Of a stretch of 64,000 nt of DNA, positions 1 through 12,815 are shown one piece after another. The stretch is from Rotaria sordida. Lineage: Eukaryota > Rotifera > Eurotatoria > Philodinida > Philodinidae. Made by a program: the position numbers and the translations under genes. The notes under the pieces were generated by a model. The model was not told where the DNA came from and did not search any database. It saw only the letters and a program-made list of their open reading frames with translations. The stretch is from the NCBI GenBank assembly GCA_905250125.1, contig CAJNOL010000067.1, positions 186,001 to 250,000 of the forward strand. Direction: 5' to 3'. Position 1 is the stretch's first letter; each line of letters starts with the position of its first letter.

Positions 1-214
1 TTTTTCTTATTGATGATCAGACACGTTCTATAATTAAAAAGTAATTCAAAGAAAAGGTTTCATCAAACAATGATTGTTTATTACTTTATTTAAAATTTAA
101 ATAAAATATGAGAAATAAAAACTACATCATTCGATCGGTCAACGCTTTTCCAGAAAAATAATATACAAAAAACAAGTTATGCTAGTATATTAATAAATAT
201 TAATATATTAACAT

Positions 215-3200
215 TTATTTACTTGGTAAACAAATTGTTCTTGGATAACTATATCGTCCATCTTCTTGACATAGTATTTGTTTAAATAATGGAACATAAT
301 TATCACGACATAATGGTTCTAATTGACATATTGGTAATGCATAATACTTAAGAAGAACACCAGTATCGCGAGCAATTGATTGTTTGAATACACATGGTCG
401 TTGATCTAATAATAATCGAAAACCAACGGAGTTTTGATCTTGTTGTGGATAACCATCACAAGTAACTGAAATATTCAAGAAAACAAAAACAATACAATAA
501 AGCGCTCTTTTCTAGCGCAAAAAAAAACGAAACATTTTATCGAATCTATTCATTTTGTGTGTTCGTCTTCAGCATTTTTTTTTCTTTACTATTTCTTTTT
601 CTCTTTATTTGAATCGATGTCAATTGAAGAGAGTCGTTGGTAAGAATCTTAATAAATAAAATAGATTAGATTTCTTCTTTTTGTATTTTTTTCATTTTCT
701 TATATTTATTTTACACTAGTGGTTTTGATTCAAATAAATGTGTTGATTGGACAACAACTAGACGTAGTGGTTATAAACCAGGACCAAATGAATCGATTGA
801 TCCACAATATACAGCTACGCGAACTTTTAATGGTACAGGAAAAAGTTCAAAGAAGAATGATAAAATAAATAAATCGGAATCAAAGAAAAAATCAGCAATA
901 AAAACAAACAAGACTTTGACATCATCAACACGTAGTGCTGTTTTGAATAAATCCAAATCAATGAAACGTAATATTAGTTCTAATATATCAATGACGAAAG
1001 CTAATACTGCACAATCACCTGTTTCGTAACAAACTACAGTTGTCTATGCTAAAACTTAATCAAAAACCCTTTCTCATTTATATATTAACTGATTCAATTA
1101 AAATTGAATAAATGCTTATTGAAACGATAATTAGATTTTTATAATTATAACATACCAGGACAGTTACTCCACATTTTGTTACGGTCGAAACTAGGAATAG
1201 TAAAAATTTTTTCTCAAAAGGATTAAATAAAACCTAGACTTACTTAGATGTTGTTGAACACCAACGAGCTGATTGTGGTCCACTGATACAATCTGAATAG
1301 ACATTACCATTATAAATAAATGGAAAGTAACATGAATCATAATCTATAATTTTCCATTCAATAAAAAAAAACATATTAGCAGAAAAAATAAAGAGTCTTG
1401 CCTAAACAATATCCCCATAATCCATGTTTATCAAGATTGGATGTAACTGAACAAAATAATACAAACGATTTTGATGTCACTGTCGTTTCTGTACGATAAA
1501 TACATGTTGAAAATGATGTGCCTTTATAAACAAATGGAAAGACACAATCACTTCCATTTCCTGTACCACCGATAGTTTTAACACGAGGTGCTAAAATAAT
1601 ATTTTGCAAAAAATGTTTATTAAAGATATAAATTATTATCATATGAATTGTTCATTTTATTTACCTCGACAATATTTCCATTGTCGATCTCGATCGAAAT
1701 CAACTGTTAATGAACACCAACTATCATTGAGAATATCACTTATACATTTTTCATACCATTGACCAAGATAACGAAATGGAAAAACACAATTACTGGAGAC
1801 TATTAATAAAAACAATAGTTAGAAAAATATCTTTTAAAAAATGTTATTTTTCTATTTACGTGGAATATTAGTTGTATTAAAATTTATTTGCGTTGTAAAT
1901 GGAATATTTGAACTCATATTTCGTGTTGTTGATGTTTCATTAGACATTAATACACCAGATGTTGTTAATAGTAAAGAAAGAAAAGTCGTCCCATTGCTTG
2001 TTATTGTTGATGTCGATATTGTTTGAGTAGAAGCAGTAGTTTCTAGAAAACTAGATGAATAACTTGTTGTTTGACTTGTCATCGAAGATGAAATGGAACT
2101 GTCCGAGGATGACATACTCGTACGTATTAAAGTCAAAAATATTGTATTGAAAGTTGATGATGATGGATTTTCAGAACCTGTCATATCTTGTATGTTGGAT
2201 GAATATCTTGAAGGTACATCACTAATACTATTTAATGAAGGCAATGATGTAGATATAGTTTGAGTTTCAAATGAACTTGATATGATTGGTGTAGGACTGG
2301 TTTGACTCATATAAGTATTTGAAATTAAAATAGTATTCATCGTATTTCGTTCATTGTCGATTGAAATCGAAGATAATGAACTAACAGTGTTTGTTAAAGT
2401 TTCACTAGGAATAGAAATGGCAACATTAGAGAGAGTGTTTGCTAATGTTGATGATGTAACTGAGCTTGATTGTATTGAGGATATTATTGTTGAAGTAGTT
2501 TCAAGTGGCATTGAACTAGTGATGGTAACAGTAGTCTCTAGTGATTCAGGTACTTGTTGAGAAGATGATATAGAGTTTATCGTATTTATATTCGTTGCAG
2601 ATGTAGAATCTTTGCCACCAATATCAGGATTTGTATTCTGAATCGACGATATCAGTGAAGGTACACTAGATGAGAAAACAGTAGAATAGTCAGAAAATGA
2701 TTGGCTAAAGCTAGTAGGTTCTGTGATAGATATTGGCATAGAAGTTACTGTCGGAAGTGATGATGTAGTAACTTCAGAATGACTCATAAGTGTAGTTAAT
2801 AAAAGTAGCAAATTTGAAGTGCGCGAGTTAGTTGAATATTGATTTGGACTAGTAAGTTCTTGTGATGAAGTCACAAAGTTAGTTTCTGTCGACTCAATTG
2901 TGCTTTCTTCCGCAATATAATCATTGCTGTTTGAAAAAACTGTTGACTGCGACGATGATGAAGACATTAGCCTGGTAAGAAGCGACAACGTAGGCAATGG
3001 AGTCATAGCTGTTACTTGAACCGTTATACTGGAACTTTCAGCCGTATCAATGCCGTTGTTTATATAGATAGTTTCAGTAGGATTAGTTTCTGCTAATGTA
3101 GATAGTAGTGATTCAGTAGACATTGGTGGTTGTGTTGTCTCTTCCGTATTACTTGTTGGACTATTTGCAATGGTATCTAGTGATGCTGGTAATGATGAAT

Positions 3201-6200
3201 CTTGATTTGGAGCAAATGAAGGTATTGAACTTGATATAGGAGTATTTGTTGTTTGTTCAATTGTAATAGTATGGGTGTCGACGATTCCTTCATTAGATGA
3301 AGTATCTTGTAATGTATTACTTGAAGATGAAGATAAACTTTCATTCTGAAGAAGCAATGATGATTGTGTTACCGGAAGATTGTTGGTAGTCTGTTCCCGT
3401 GTTATGGTAGAGGATATCATATGCTGTGAAGCAAAAGAACCGTCTACTTCATTGCTTTTTATGGTCGTTAGTAATATCGGTTCACTTTGGTTAGGAACAC
3501 TAGCCGAAAGCTGTTCTGAGGGAAATGTATCGAGAGTATTCTGTACTGTAATGAAAGATGGTGTGGTGAACATTGAACTAGATAACATGTTTGTTTGTGT
3601 TTCATTGAATGAAGATGGCAAACTTTCATTTGGAGATATTGATGCTGGTACGATCGGTTCGAGAGTATTACCAGTCGATTCTGCTGTGTCTGTAGCTACG
3701 CCTATGGTCTCTGATATAGGAAGAATGTTTGTTGATGTAACATTTGCAGATGATGCCAAACTATCATTCAAAGGAAAAGATGACATTGATGTTGATGAAG
3801 GTATACTCCAAGACTCCTGTTCTGTAACAGATGATACTAGCATAGGTATCGAGTGATTAGAAGAATCTGTTTGAATATCAATAGAAGATGTTGAAACATT
3901 TTGATTCAGTTCCGTTGCAGAAGGTACTAATGACGTTATTTCAACGGCTTGAAGTGTTGTAAAAGGCATTTCTTCCATAGGGATCGAAGCCGGCGAAGCA
4001 CTCATGTCACTAGTGTTTGAAATTAACGACATGGTTTCGCTTGAACCTATTGAAGAAACTTGAGAGAATTCAACAGTGGCGATTGTTCCCTCGACTGTGA
4101 ATGAAGGTACTTCTGTAGATGACGAGGCAGAACCGAAAAATATTTCCGTGTTATTCATAGAAGACGACGTATTTGTGTTCGGAAGCGACGACGATATTGT
4201 GATAAAATCTAGAGTATTAGTAATATTCTCGTTTAAAACAATAGGTAGGTTAGTTGCCAACGAATCAGAAGGTGAACTGACTTGTGTACTATTCGAAAGT
4301 GCCACTAAGGTTTCATCTGAAACATTTGTCGATGTAGTCACCAGTGGCAAAGAATCTGCTGTGCCAAGCATTGTCGCAGATGATAAATCAGTCCATAATG
4401 AATCAACAGAAACTGCTTCTTCCGTAATAGCTGAAACTGCTATCAAACTTTCATTTGAAATATTTTCCAATGATGTGAGAGACGTAAGAGTAATAGGTGT
4501 TTGCTGGATTGTCTCAGCTGATAATTCAGTCACTAATGAATCGAGAGGCACAGTTCCTTGTGTAATATCCAAAACTTCCGATGAACTTTGATTTGAAAGA
4601 TTTGTAGATGATATGATTGGTGGAAGAGTATCAAATGTTGGCTGCATTGTTGCAGGAGATAATTCAGTGCGTGATGATTCAAAAGGCAAGGCTCCTTGTG
4701 TACTATTCAAGGGTTGTGGCAAAGTTTCATTCAAATTAGTGTCTGGTGAAAGAGTCTCAATAGGTTGTGGAGTCATAACATTTGCTGATGTTCTCATTTG
4801 AATCCCATCGAAAGGAGACGCTGCACTCTGATTAAGATTTATTTGGACATTCTCTGTCGGAAGAAGTGGATTGAATGTTTCCTGAGTGACAAGGACTGCC
4901 GGTTCTGTTGGAAATACATCTTGACTTACACTCGATTGAGAAAGATTTGGTTCAGATGCTAAAGCGGCATTGGGTTCATCCGATGGCGTTAGTGTGGAAA
5001 CAAGTGTATCATTAGTTGTTTGAGCTGTGTTTTGCAGTTGTGGTCTAATTAGTGACTCGGTTGCGAAATTTGTTGGTGTAGTATTCGATGTAAGTAGTAA
5101 ATTATCTTCCGAAAATATCAATGTAGACAGAGTTATTGGAAGTGCACGGTCAGTTTGTTGAACAGTCTCTGATACTGATTCTGTATGAAGCAAAGCAGTC
5201 GATATATGACTTTCTATCTCATTCGAAAAGGACGATAAGTTTGAATTCGAAAAATTTGCCATCAATAAAGGTAATCCTGTCATTTCCGACATAAGAGAAG
5301 TAACAGTTTCTGAAGTATTAATGGATAATGTTAGGTTTTGATTCGAAAGGCTCGGGGAAGCCAGCTCTAATGAAACATTAGAAGCCGTTTGCTGACTGAG
5401 TTCAGAATGTAAACTTGTAGGTTCAACAGTGAATGTTGTTTGCATTAACGTATCATTGGCAGAAGGCAACAAATTTTGATATGTCAAGTTTGATATCAAG
5501 GTATCGACTACTAATGGGAGAATAACTAAAGTTGTATTTAATGAATCGCTTATATTAAGTCGCTCATTATCAGTAGAATTCATGAATGATAACATAGTGG
5601 CATCAAAATTTTCAACAATAGTATTATTCGAAGAGTTGCTGATCTCATAAGTATTCGGGACGGACATAGAAAAGTCTCTCACAGGTTGCACAGCAACAGT
5701 TGTATTCCAAATTAAAAACATACTAGTTGTATTAGTATCAATAATAGCAGAGGAATTTAATGAACCTATATCATTTAATAATGAAGATTCGTTCAGTTGA
5801 TTTAACTGAATACTGTTATTTAAATTAATTAATGTTGAAATTATTATATTTGATGTAATATTATTCTCAATTGAGCTTTTACTACTGTTAACATTTGTTA
5901 TTGCTGTTGTATTTTCTAATAGATCGTAGCTAACCGAATCGAATGAATTGGATAAATTGATAGCATCATTTGAAACTAATGACGAATTATAGAGCATTTC
6001 CGTTTGATGTATGGATGGTTGTGCATTTACAGAACTATCGTTGGATGTATTATATAAAATCGTTGCTAGGTTCATTGTCCTTGGCGAATTATTATGTGAT
6101 ATTGTTGTATTCATTGTATTTAAAATATCTTCTACTGCATATGCACCATTAATAGATGTTTCATTAGTAGATATATTTCGAATGTCAGTAGAATCGAGAT

Positions 6201-6444
6201 GATTTGATGAGGGAAGAACAATTTCTGTTGCATTGTTAGAAGAGAATACTATAGTATCGTTAGTATTGACACCATTTATGAAACGAGTTATTGAACTGGT
6301 CAACTCACTGAAATTTGAATTTAATGGCACGTTTTCAACAGAGTTGTTGCTATTTGATGACTGTGCTTCAGTATTTAATCGAATAGTTAAAATGAATATA
6401 AATAAAAGTTGTTTCTTATTCCAATTTAAGAAACTTAACTCCAT
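215..6444 (-). CDS. Mucin-like secreted or surface protein with three C-terminal fibronectin type II domains
   Basis: Six exons: 6444-1860, 1799-1665, 1590-1402, 1343-1244, 1190-1156 and 465-215; phases close to 1764 aa. I chose the ATG at 6444 because a hydrophobic signal peptide follows at once (MELSFLNWNKKQLLFIFILT); an in-frame ATG at 6507 would place charged residues before it. The first exon (about 1528 aa) is almost all Ser, Thr, Asn, Leu and Ile with dozens of N-x-S/T sites, as in a heavily glycosylated mucin stalk. The later exons encode three fibronectin type II modules, each with the CVFPF or CYFPF start, a CI pair, a WCS or FCS turn and a final W-x-x-C; the middle one has a longer loop. 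A Cys-rich tail of about 83 aa ends the protein. Type II modules elsewhere bind collagen or glycans; that role here is inference. Intron 3 has a GC donor (1401-1400) and intron 5 contains another gene. Confidence 0.85.
617..1029 (+). CDS. Small basic protein nested in an intron on the opposite strand
   Basis: Two exons, 617-639 and 720-1029, joined by an 80-bp intron with GTAAGA donor and T-rich tract ending CACTAG, give 110 aa. The phase (2+1) closes to a Cys codon and the frame stays open to TAA at 1027. The product starts MSIEESRCGFDSNKC, has a short Trp/Thr/Arg part with YKPGPNESIDP near residues 26-37, and then a Lys/Ser/Thr-rich, probably disordered tail. I do not recognise the family. 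The whole gene lies inside intron 5 of the mucin/FN2 gene on the other strand. It could instead be the 3' end of a longer gene whose first exons I cannot see. Confidence 0.55.
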
Positions 6445-8155
6445 CTTAATTGCAGATATACGTACACTTTCATAAAGAACAAAAATAGTGTTTCTTGTTA
6501 ATAACAAATGGCCAGAATAATGAATAATATTTATTCGATCTTCATGTTTCTCTCATCACTCTATATATTTTTTTTTGTGCTCGATAACATGCATGAGAAG
6601 TAGATGAAAGCTATTCAATAGAACAACAACATGAAATTAATTTTCCATTTAGAATCAATTTCATATTACTTGTATATGTATATGTATATGTGTATGACTG
6701 ATCTATATTTACGCAGATAAATGCACTATACATCCTACATATTATATGTTGATGGAGAAAAATCGATTATGAAAATGAGTTCTGACCCATAAACGTATTC
6801 TTATTCGATATGTATTTAAAAATAGATTATTCTGATATTAGATTTTCTTTTCAATAAAAGTTTCCGGTTATTTTGCGATGAAATGTATGTTACATAAGAC
6901 TTAGATTGTTTTGAATTGATGAAAATAAAAAGAGAATAAAAGAAATCCTGCACGAACTCTCACTACTTCACAAATTTATTAAAGAACATAATTCAATGTA
7001 AATTATAAATAATTCAAGTTTTACTACAAGCTATCTAAAATCTTTTTTATATTAGAATAACATCACGTTAACTATCAAAAACTATTAATTCTTAACAGAA
7101 ACCGTCATCAGGATAGAGCAAAATAGTTTGTCCTGATAACATTTTTTTATAAAAAAAGTCATTTGAAATCGTTTCCTAAATGCAAACATGAATCTTTTAC
7201 AATATGTGTCAGCTACTTGATTCTACCAACTAGTGACGATTTCATGTTTTCGATCGGTTTCATTAGAACTTGTGTATATGATACTTACTCTAATTTATCA
7301 TCGTTCAATACGAACTCTTTCGATTTCGAAGAGATTGAACATCTCTTTTCAAATTTTAAGTACGTTAAGCAAATAATAATAAAATGAATCTCGATCTGCT
7401 GTTAAATGATGATGTCCACTCATAAAGAATTCATGTTTTCATTGACAGATATCTTATTTTTGTATGAATATGCTACTAGTGTCATGCATCCATGCTAAGA
7501 AAGGCAAGATATTAGACTAGAAAAGAAAAATTTCATCAAGCATAAATAAAAATGACACTGCTTTTACTCAATTATAATATGATTTTTTAATCGTCCGGCT
7601 TTTTTTGCTTTTTTATTATCAAGATTTTGTTTTTAATTCTCTCTAATCGATTAAAAAGATTTGTCAGTTTTTATTAATTAAAATTTATCAATGAATTTTA
7701 ATCGATAAAAATAAATTAGGAAAATGCTAAAATAGAGAAATCGGTTTATAAAAGATTTATGATCGTTTTTATACATGGGTAATATTCTTTTGAAATTATA
7801 TAAACAAAGTATAAGCACTGAATATAAACATAATAAAAATTTTTCGTTATGATACCAACCCATTCTATAGTTGATCTCAGTTTACATGCCCTGGTCCGAC
7901 TCTGAGAGCAGGACAAGACGAAAAAAAACTGCTCTGCGACGATCTCTGATTCTCAGTGATCCATTTCATAAAATAGATTATTACTTCAAAAATTGTTTCT
8001 AATTTACTAATACATTGGATCTTCATTAGATCTTCTATTCTTAGTCATTACATTTATATTGAACTGAACGAACAAGTTTCATTTATTTATAAAGATCAAA
8101 AATAATTACTGTTCTACTTCATAATAAACAAAAAAATAAATTGATCTATTTTTTT
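6445..8155. other. Intergenic, no gene seen
   Basis: AT-rich sequence between the start of the mucin/FN2 gene and the next coding region on the same strand. It holds only short chance reading frames and runs such as the TATATG repeats near 6672-6692. A less AT-rich patch near 7888-7960 matches nothing I know. Confidence 0.6.
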
Positions 8156-8665
8156 TTAGTTTGGTACAACATCAGGTACATGAAAAATATGATAGTAAGG
8201 TGCAGGTGGAAGACCATGCTGTCGATTACATTCAATACATATTGCACCGGTTGTATCTATTGAACAAGTAGTAGCCGATGTATCAACAGATTCAAGATAA
8301 ACACCGGTATGATTAGATGATATAGTTTCATAAGAACGACTACTAGATGTTGACAAATCAAACATTGAATCGATCGATGTCGGCGGTTGTGTTGATTTTA
8401 AATTATGATTATTATGTGATTGTTTTTGTTTGCGAGATGATAACAACCAAATAAGTGTTATTATAAATAGAAGAATAGCAACAATGACACTTGCACTTGT
8501 AAATAAAATTAAACGAGAACTAGTAGTCATTGTTTGTTGATATTGTTGTTGAATTGACGAACAAGTTAATTGAGATACTATTTTTAAATCAAATAGATCT
8601 GATGGTGGCATTGGTGGAGGTGGAAGAGTGAAAAGAGGTGGTGGTGGTAGAAATCGAGGCATCAT
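8156..8665 (-). CDS. Small single-pass membrane protein with proline-rich N-terminus
   Basis: A single exon of 169 aa. The first 27 residues are Pro-rich (PPPPLFTLPPPPMPP). One strong membrane segment follows at about residues 51-72, preceded by a short polar stretch and followed by basic residues (SSRKQKQ), so the C-terminal part is probably cytosolic. That tail is Ser/Thr-rich and contains a Cys pair (CIEC) and PPAPYY, a possible adaptor-binding motif. No classical signal peptide precedes the membrane segment, although an upstream exon may be missing. The family is not recognised. The compositional order (Pro-rich, membrane, polar tail) argues against a chance frame. Confidence 0.55.
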   Translation of the reverse strand: MMPRFLPPPPLFTLPPPPMPPSDLFDLKIVSQLTCSSIQQQYQQTMTTSSRLILFTSASVIVAILLFIITLIWLLSSRKQKQSHNNHNLKSTQPPTSIDSMFDLSTSSSRSYETISSNHTGVYLESVDTSATTCSIDTTGAICIECNRQHGLPPAPYYHIFHVPDVVPN

Positions 8666-9238
8666 TTTTTATATAATCAACAATAACAATAACGTAATAT
8701 TTATAGTTCAGATATGTATCAAGCTGGTACATTATCGCTTATAGAGTGTGATCTATGCATAATATATTTGTCACTAATTAGATTCACCTACCTATCAATA
8801 ATACATTCATAAAATGAATGATTCTATCAATTACAGCGAGAATGAACAACAGCTGTAGAATAACTCGACATGGAAAAATAATAATCTCAATTACTTTCTT
8901 GCAAATTTTTTTTTGTTCAAGTTAAGTAACTATACTGTCAAAGTTGTTCAATTCCATATACAAATCAGTTTTTTTTTCTACAGTATGCAACATTGAGATA
9001 CTTCATTTAACCATGTTACCTTTCATATTTGTCATTCGAATAATATATCATACATTTGATCAATCAACAATTTCATCATCTTTCTACTTCTTCCTTTTTT
9101 TCTTCAATCCACAGGACATGATTCACTAACGAAAACATTATAAAAGAAAAAGTACGAATCAATTCATGTTATTTTTCTTTTCAACAAGTTCTCATAGCCT
9201 CTTTCTATCTGTATTAAAATATAAGCTCAAAATCCATT

Positions 9239-9272
9239 AATCAATCAATCAATCAACCAATCAATCAATCAC
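9239..9272. repeat. (ATCA)n microsatellite
   Basis: About eight tandem TCAA units with one CCAA variant. Confidence 0.9.
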
Positions 9273-9407
9273 TCGAATTTGTGTATTTTTTATATTTTTC
9301 TTGCTATTGTAAACAATAAAGAAAAAAAAATTAAAAGAATTACACGTAGATAGACGTACAAAAATCAGATCAGATGTATTTGATGGAAGAGCGTGTGAAG
9401 TAGAAGG

Positions 9408-9426
9408 AGAGAGAGAGAGAGAGAGA
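9408..9426. repeat. (GA)n microsatellite
   Basis: Uninterrupted alternating GA. Confidence 0.9.
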
Positions 9427-9796
9427 CGGAGAATCAAGAAAACGAACGACACACGACAACGTATCGACGGAGATGTTTGACTTTGAGTGAGACGAGAGAA
9501 TGCAAATTTTTTCTCTCTGTCTCTCTTCAATTGTTCTGAGAGAAAATACGTACGTATGTGTCGTGTTGTTGCCATTACTGCTTGTCTTTCTTTAAAACAA
9601 TCATTACACAAAGGTGCCAACTACTACATCGAACTTATTCATTTCGTTTGTTTGTTATCGTTTTCTCATCATCATTTATGTTAATATTCATACTTATCTA
9701 TTCAATCAATTATTGTTTTTCTTCAATTTAAAATACACGAAAAAAACAAATAATAAAAAAGATTAACAAAATAAGATTTAATATTTATCAAAAAGA

Positions 9797-12264
9797 ATGC
9801 CTAACAATTGTTCAACACTTATTCAACGCAAACAGAATATTCTTCATAAAATTTTACGAAGTAGTAGTGATGGTAAAATTCAAAATGGTAAGAATAAATC
9901 TAATTTATTCGTTCTAGTTACTTTTAAATAATAATGAAAAAATTGTTTGTTGAAACCCTATATAGTAAAAAATAAGACCATCATTATGATTATCATATTC
10001 AGTGAAAGGTTATTGGAAATTAGAATATTTTCTTTTTGTTTTTACCTATAGAAATATAAATCTTTAAATTTTATACGAATGCACATGTACACAGTAGGTA
10101 ATTTGTTCTAGGTTTTTCTTTTTTTTTTCATACAATTATATATATTGAAAAAATACGCAATCATTTTCAATTGAACTATACCGATGAAAAAAAAATATAA
10201 ACCAGATGCACCGAGAAAAAAAACTACCTTATAACAAAGATTATTCTTTCATTCGTACATCAATTGTTAAAAGAAAAAAATAATAGAGAAAGTAAAAAGA
10301 AGATGAATCCTTCAAACTGCATATATATTACATCTATGTTCATGAAATTTTATTATTGTACAAACGCACATGTTTCTTCTGAGTTGTTGATGTTATTCTC
10401 TCATTTGAAATAAAAAATTATATGTAGTATTGAAAAAAAAATCCGTCAAAAAGAAAAACAATAATTATTTCAATCAATGAGAAGTTATTTTATTGATTAT
10501 AATAATTTATATCAAAAAATTTAATTAACTGAACTAGATTAAAGTATTTTTATTTTTAAAAGAATAAAAATCGTTTATTTATTTATATTTTGTAAGTATT
10601 AATTTAATATTTCTAAATGTAAAATAGATTACTAATATTTTAAAATCAATAAATAAAACTCTAATCGTTTTATTTTAAGCTATAACTGAAACTACTGCTG
10701 AATTATGTGTAGCTGGTACTCGAAAAACTCCTGCTTATTCTCCTACTTCAACAAATCATTTAACAGCATCATCAACTACTCGTCGATTGAATACATTTAA
10801 TACAAATCGTATTCAACCATCTTCAAATCATTTTTATGATACACATTTACCATCTATACGAGATACGAATGATAATGTTGAACGACAACAAAATCAAATT
10901 TTTGATGAACTTCATGATCGTCCTCATTCGAAAAAACCATCAATGAATACTAGTCCAAAAAGTGTGGGTCGTCCTCCATCTACTTCAATTTCATCGATTT
11001 TTAATGCGCTTACAAAGCGATCAACAGAAAATTTTATGAGTACATATGGTGATTTTGAAGAAGTTGTCAATCCAAGTGCAGTACCAACTAGTCGTCGATC
11101 ACAACAATCACATAAAGGAACTGCAACAAAACAAACTATCGTACCTCAAAAACAAACGAGTGATAATGTAGGTGATATTCGTTTTTCAAATAGTTCAGGT
11201 GATATAAATCAACAACGAACATTAGGGACATCAGCTCGACATCGAACAAATATACCACAAATACATGTTGAACCTTCTCTTACACCAGAAACAACAACTA
11301 AAGAACGAACTAATACTGGTAAATTTATTTGTATAAATTAATTTTATTCGAAAAGACTTTTCATTTCAATAAATTAAATTTTTTCTTTTTTGTTATAGGT
11401 CAACATTATCAACGTCGTACACATCATACTGTCAAAACTCCTATGAAACAAAAAATTGATAAATATCGTCGTCGTTCGGAAGAAGCTACACAAGCAACGA
11501 ATGGAAATACACTAATGAACGCAACTAATAATGGTTTATCTGCTACTGTTCCTTCTTTAACTCCTTCACCATTAGCTCGTTCAAAACAACCACCACCATC
11601 TCCAACAACAGTTCGTCGTGTATCATCAGATGCCGAACTAGAAGCTCGTCTCGAAGTTCTTCGTTTATCAATGGATACAAATTTTATTCATACTGATCAA
11701 CAACCACAAAGTCAATCACATCAATATTCTAATAATCGTAATAAATCTTCATATTTATCTAATACTCATCAACAAATAACTCCAAAAACATCGACATCAA
11801 ATCCTCCAACACCACCTGTTCGATTTCGTCGAAATCATGGACCTACACAACCAACATCTTCAGGAAATTCTTCTCGACAGCAAAATGTTAATAATATAAA
11901 TAATCGACCTACACAACAACAACAACAACGTTCAATTAAACAATTAACAAAATCTAGTTCAGGAAATCTTTATTTAGCATTTATAGCATCACGTCATTTT
12001 TCAACAATAGAAGATAGTCTATTTGAATGTAATATTGATCATCAAAAATTATTAAATATATTCACTTGGCTTAAAGATGTTGAAGATCATCGTCATGAAC
12101 AATTAGATCATGAACAATTATTAAATGAACAAAATCAACGTATGCTTGATCACGAAGAAAATTTATCATTATATTCAGAAATACAATTTGCTGTTGATGA
12201 TGTACCACCAAATACGACTGGTAAACTATGTGAAAAAATTGAAACAATACAATTTGAAAACTAA
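9797..12264 (+). CDS. Long, mostly disordered Ser/Thr/Gln-rich protein with a conserved-looking C-terminus
   Basis: Three exons: 9797-9887, 10680-11318 and 11399-12264; phases close to 531 aa. The start is the first ATG of a small helical exon (MPNNCSTLIQRKQNILHKIL). Most of the protein is polar and low in complexity, with several basic patches and Pro-rich or poly-Gln stretches, so it is probably disordered. Two parts look structured: a short helix beginning SDAELEARLEVLRLSM in the middle, and the last ~100 residues, which include LYLAFIASRHFSTIEDSLFE, IFTWLKDVEDHRHEQLDHEQ and a final acidic stretch. I do not recognise the family. An adaptor or cytoskeletal scaffold role would be a guess. 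The intron of 792 bp is long for this window. Confidence 0.75.
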
Positions 12265-12490
12265 TTGAAAGGAAAAAAAGCTGTGATATATATATATTTA
12301 GTATGAATGAATATTTGGTGCTTTTTTTTTCTTTATATTTGTTTATATTTGTTGAGAAAAACCTTTTTTTTTTACAATCATATATTATTTTTTTTGTTTG
12401 TGATAAAAAAAGAACAAAATTTTTGTTTTTAATATTCAAAGAAAAATTTAAATATATTGAATCAGTATCTTGTATTTCATAGTCTTTTTT

Positions 12491-12590
12491 NNNNNNNNNN
12501 NNNNNNNNNNNNNNNNNNNNNNNNNNNNNNNNNNNNNNNNNNNNNNNNNNNNNNNNNNNNNNNNNNNNNNNNNNNNNNNNNNNNNNNNNN
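12491..12590. other. Assembly gap (100 N)
   Basis: Exactly 100 N, the usual placeholder for a gap of unknown size. Confidence 0.99.
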
Positions 12591-12815
12591 AAAACTGAGT
12601 AGATCTATGTGATTTTCAAGTATTTCTATGAAGTTTTTTTTTCGTCGAAAAAATGGCCCCTGATTCTCGTCAGAAATGTGTTAAAAAATGAGTTCCATCA
12701 AAACGCAGGTTTTATTGTTTAATCATCTGCAATTTTGAGTTCTACTATCATTTTACAACCTTGAAATTTCATTCCCAATGTTGAAACTCATATAGATCTA
12801 TTCAGTTTTGAATGT
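12591..12815. repeat. Foldback inverted repeat abutting the assembly gap
   Basis: The left arm begins at the gap edge (AAAACTGAGTAGATCTATGT) and the right arm ends near 12815; the reverse complement of the right arm starts AAAACTGAATAGATCTATAT. The arms align for at least 30 bp with a few mismatches and are separated by about 130 bp. The left arm may continue into the gap. Confidence 0.65.

Larger units (their letters stand above)
8666..9796. other. Intergenic with simple repeats, no gene seen
   Basis: This lies between the small membrane protein and the start of the 531-aa protein, so it carries the 5' flanks of both divergent genes. It contains an (ATCA)n tract and a (GA)n tract, listed separately. 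The frames here are low-complexity. Confidence 0.6.

Noticed and set aside
3380..4801. Open frames on the + strand (3380-3856, 4076-4591, 4613-4801)
   Set aside because: They are antisense to the Ser/Thr-rich mucin exon, whose biased codons leave few stops on the other strand. They have no domains or splice borders of their own.
12071..12439. Minus-strand 122-aa frame
   Set aside because: It is antisense to the last exon of the 531-aa protein and extends into poly-T.
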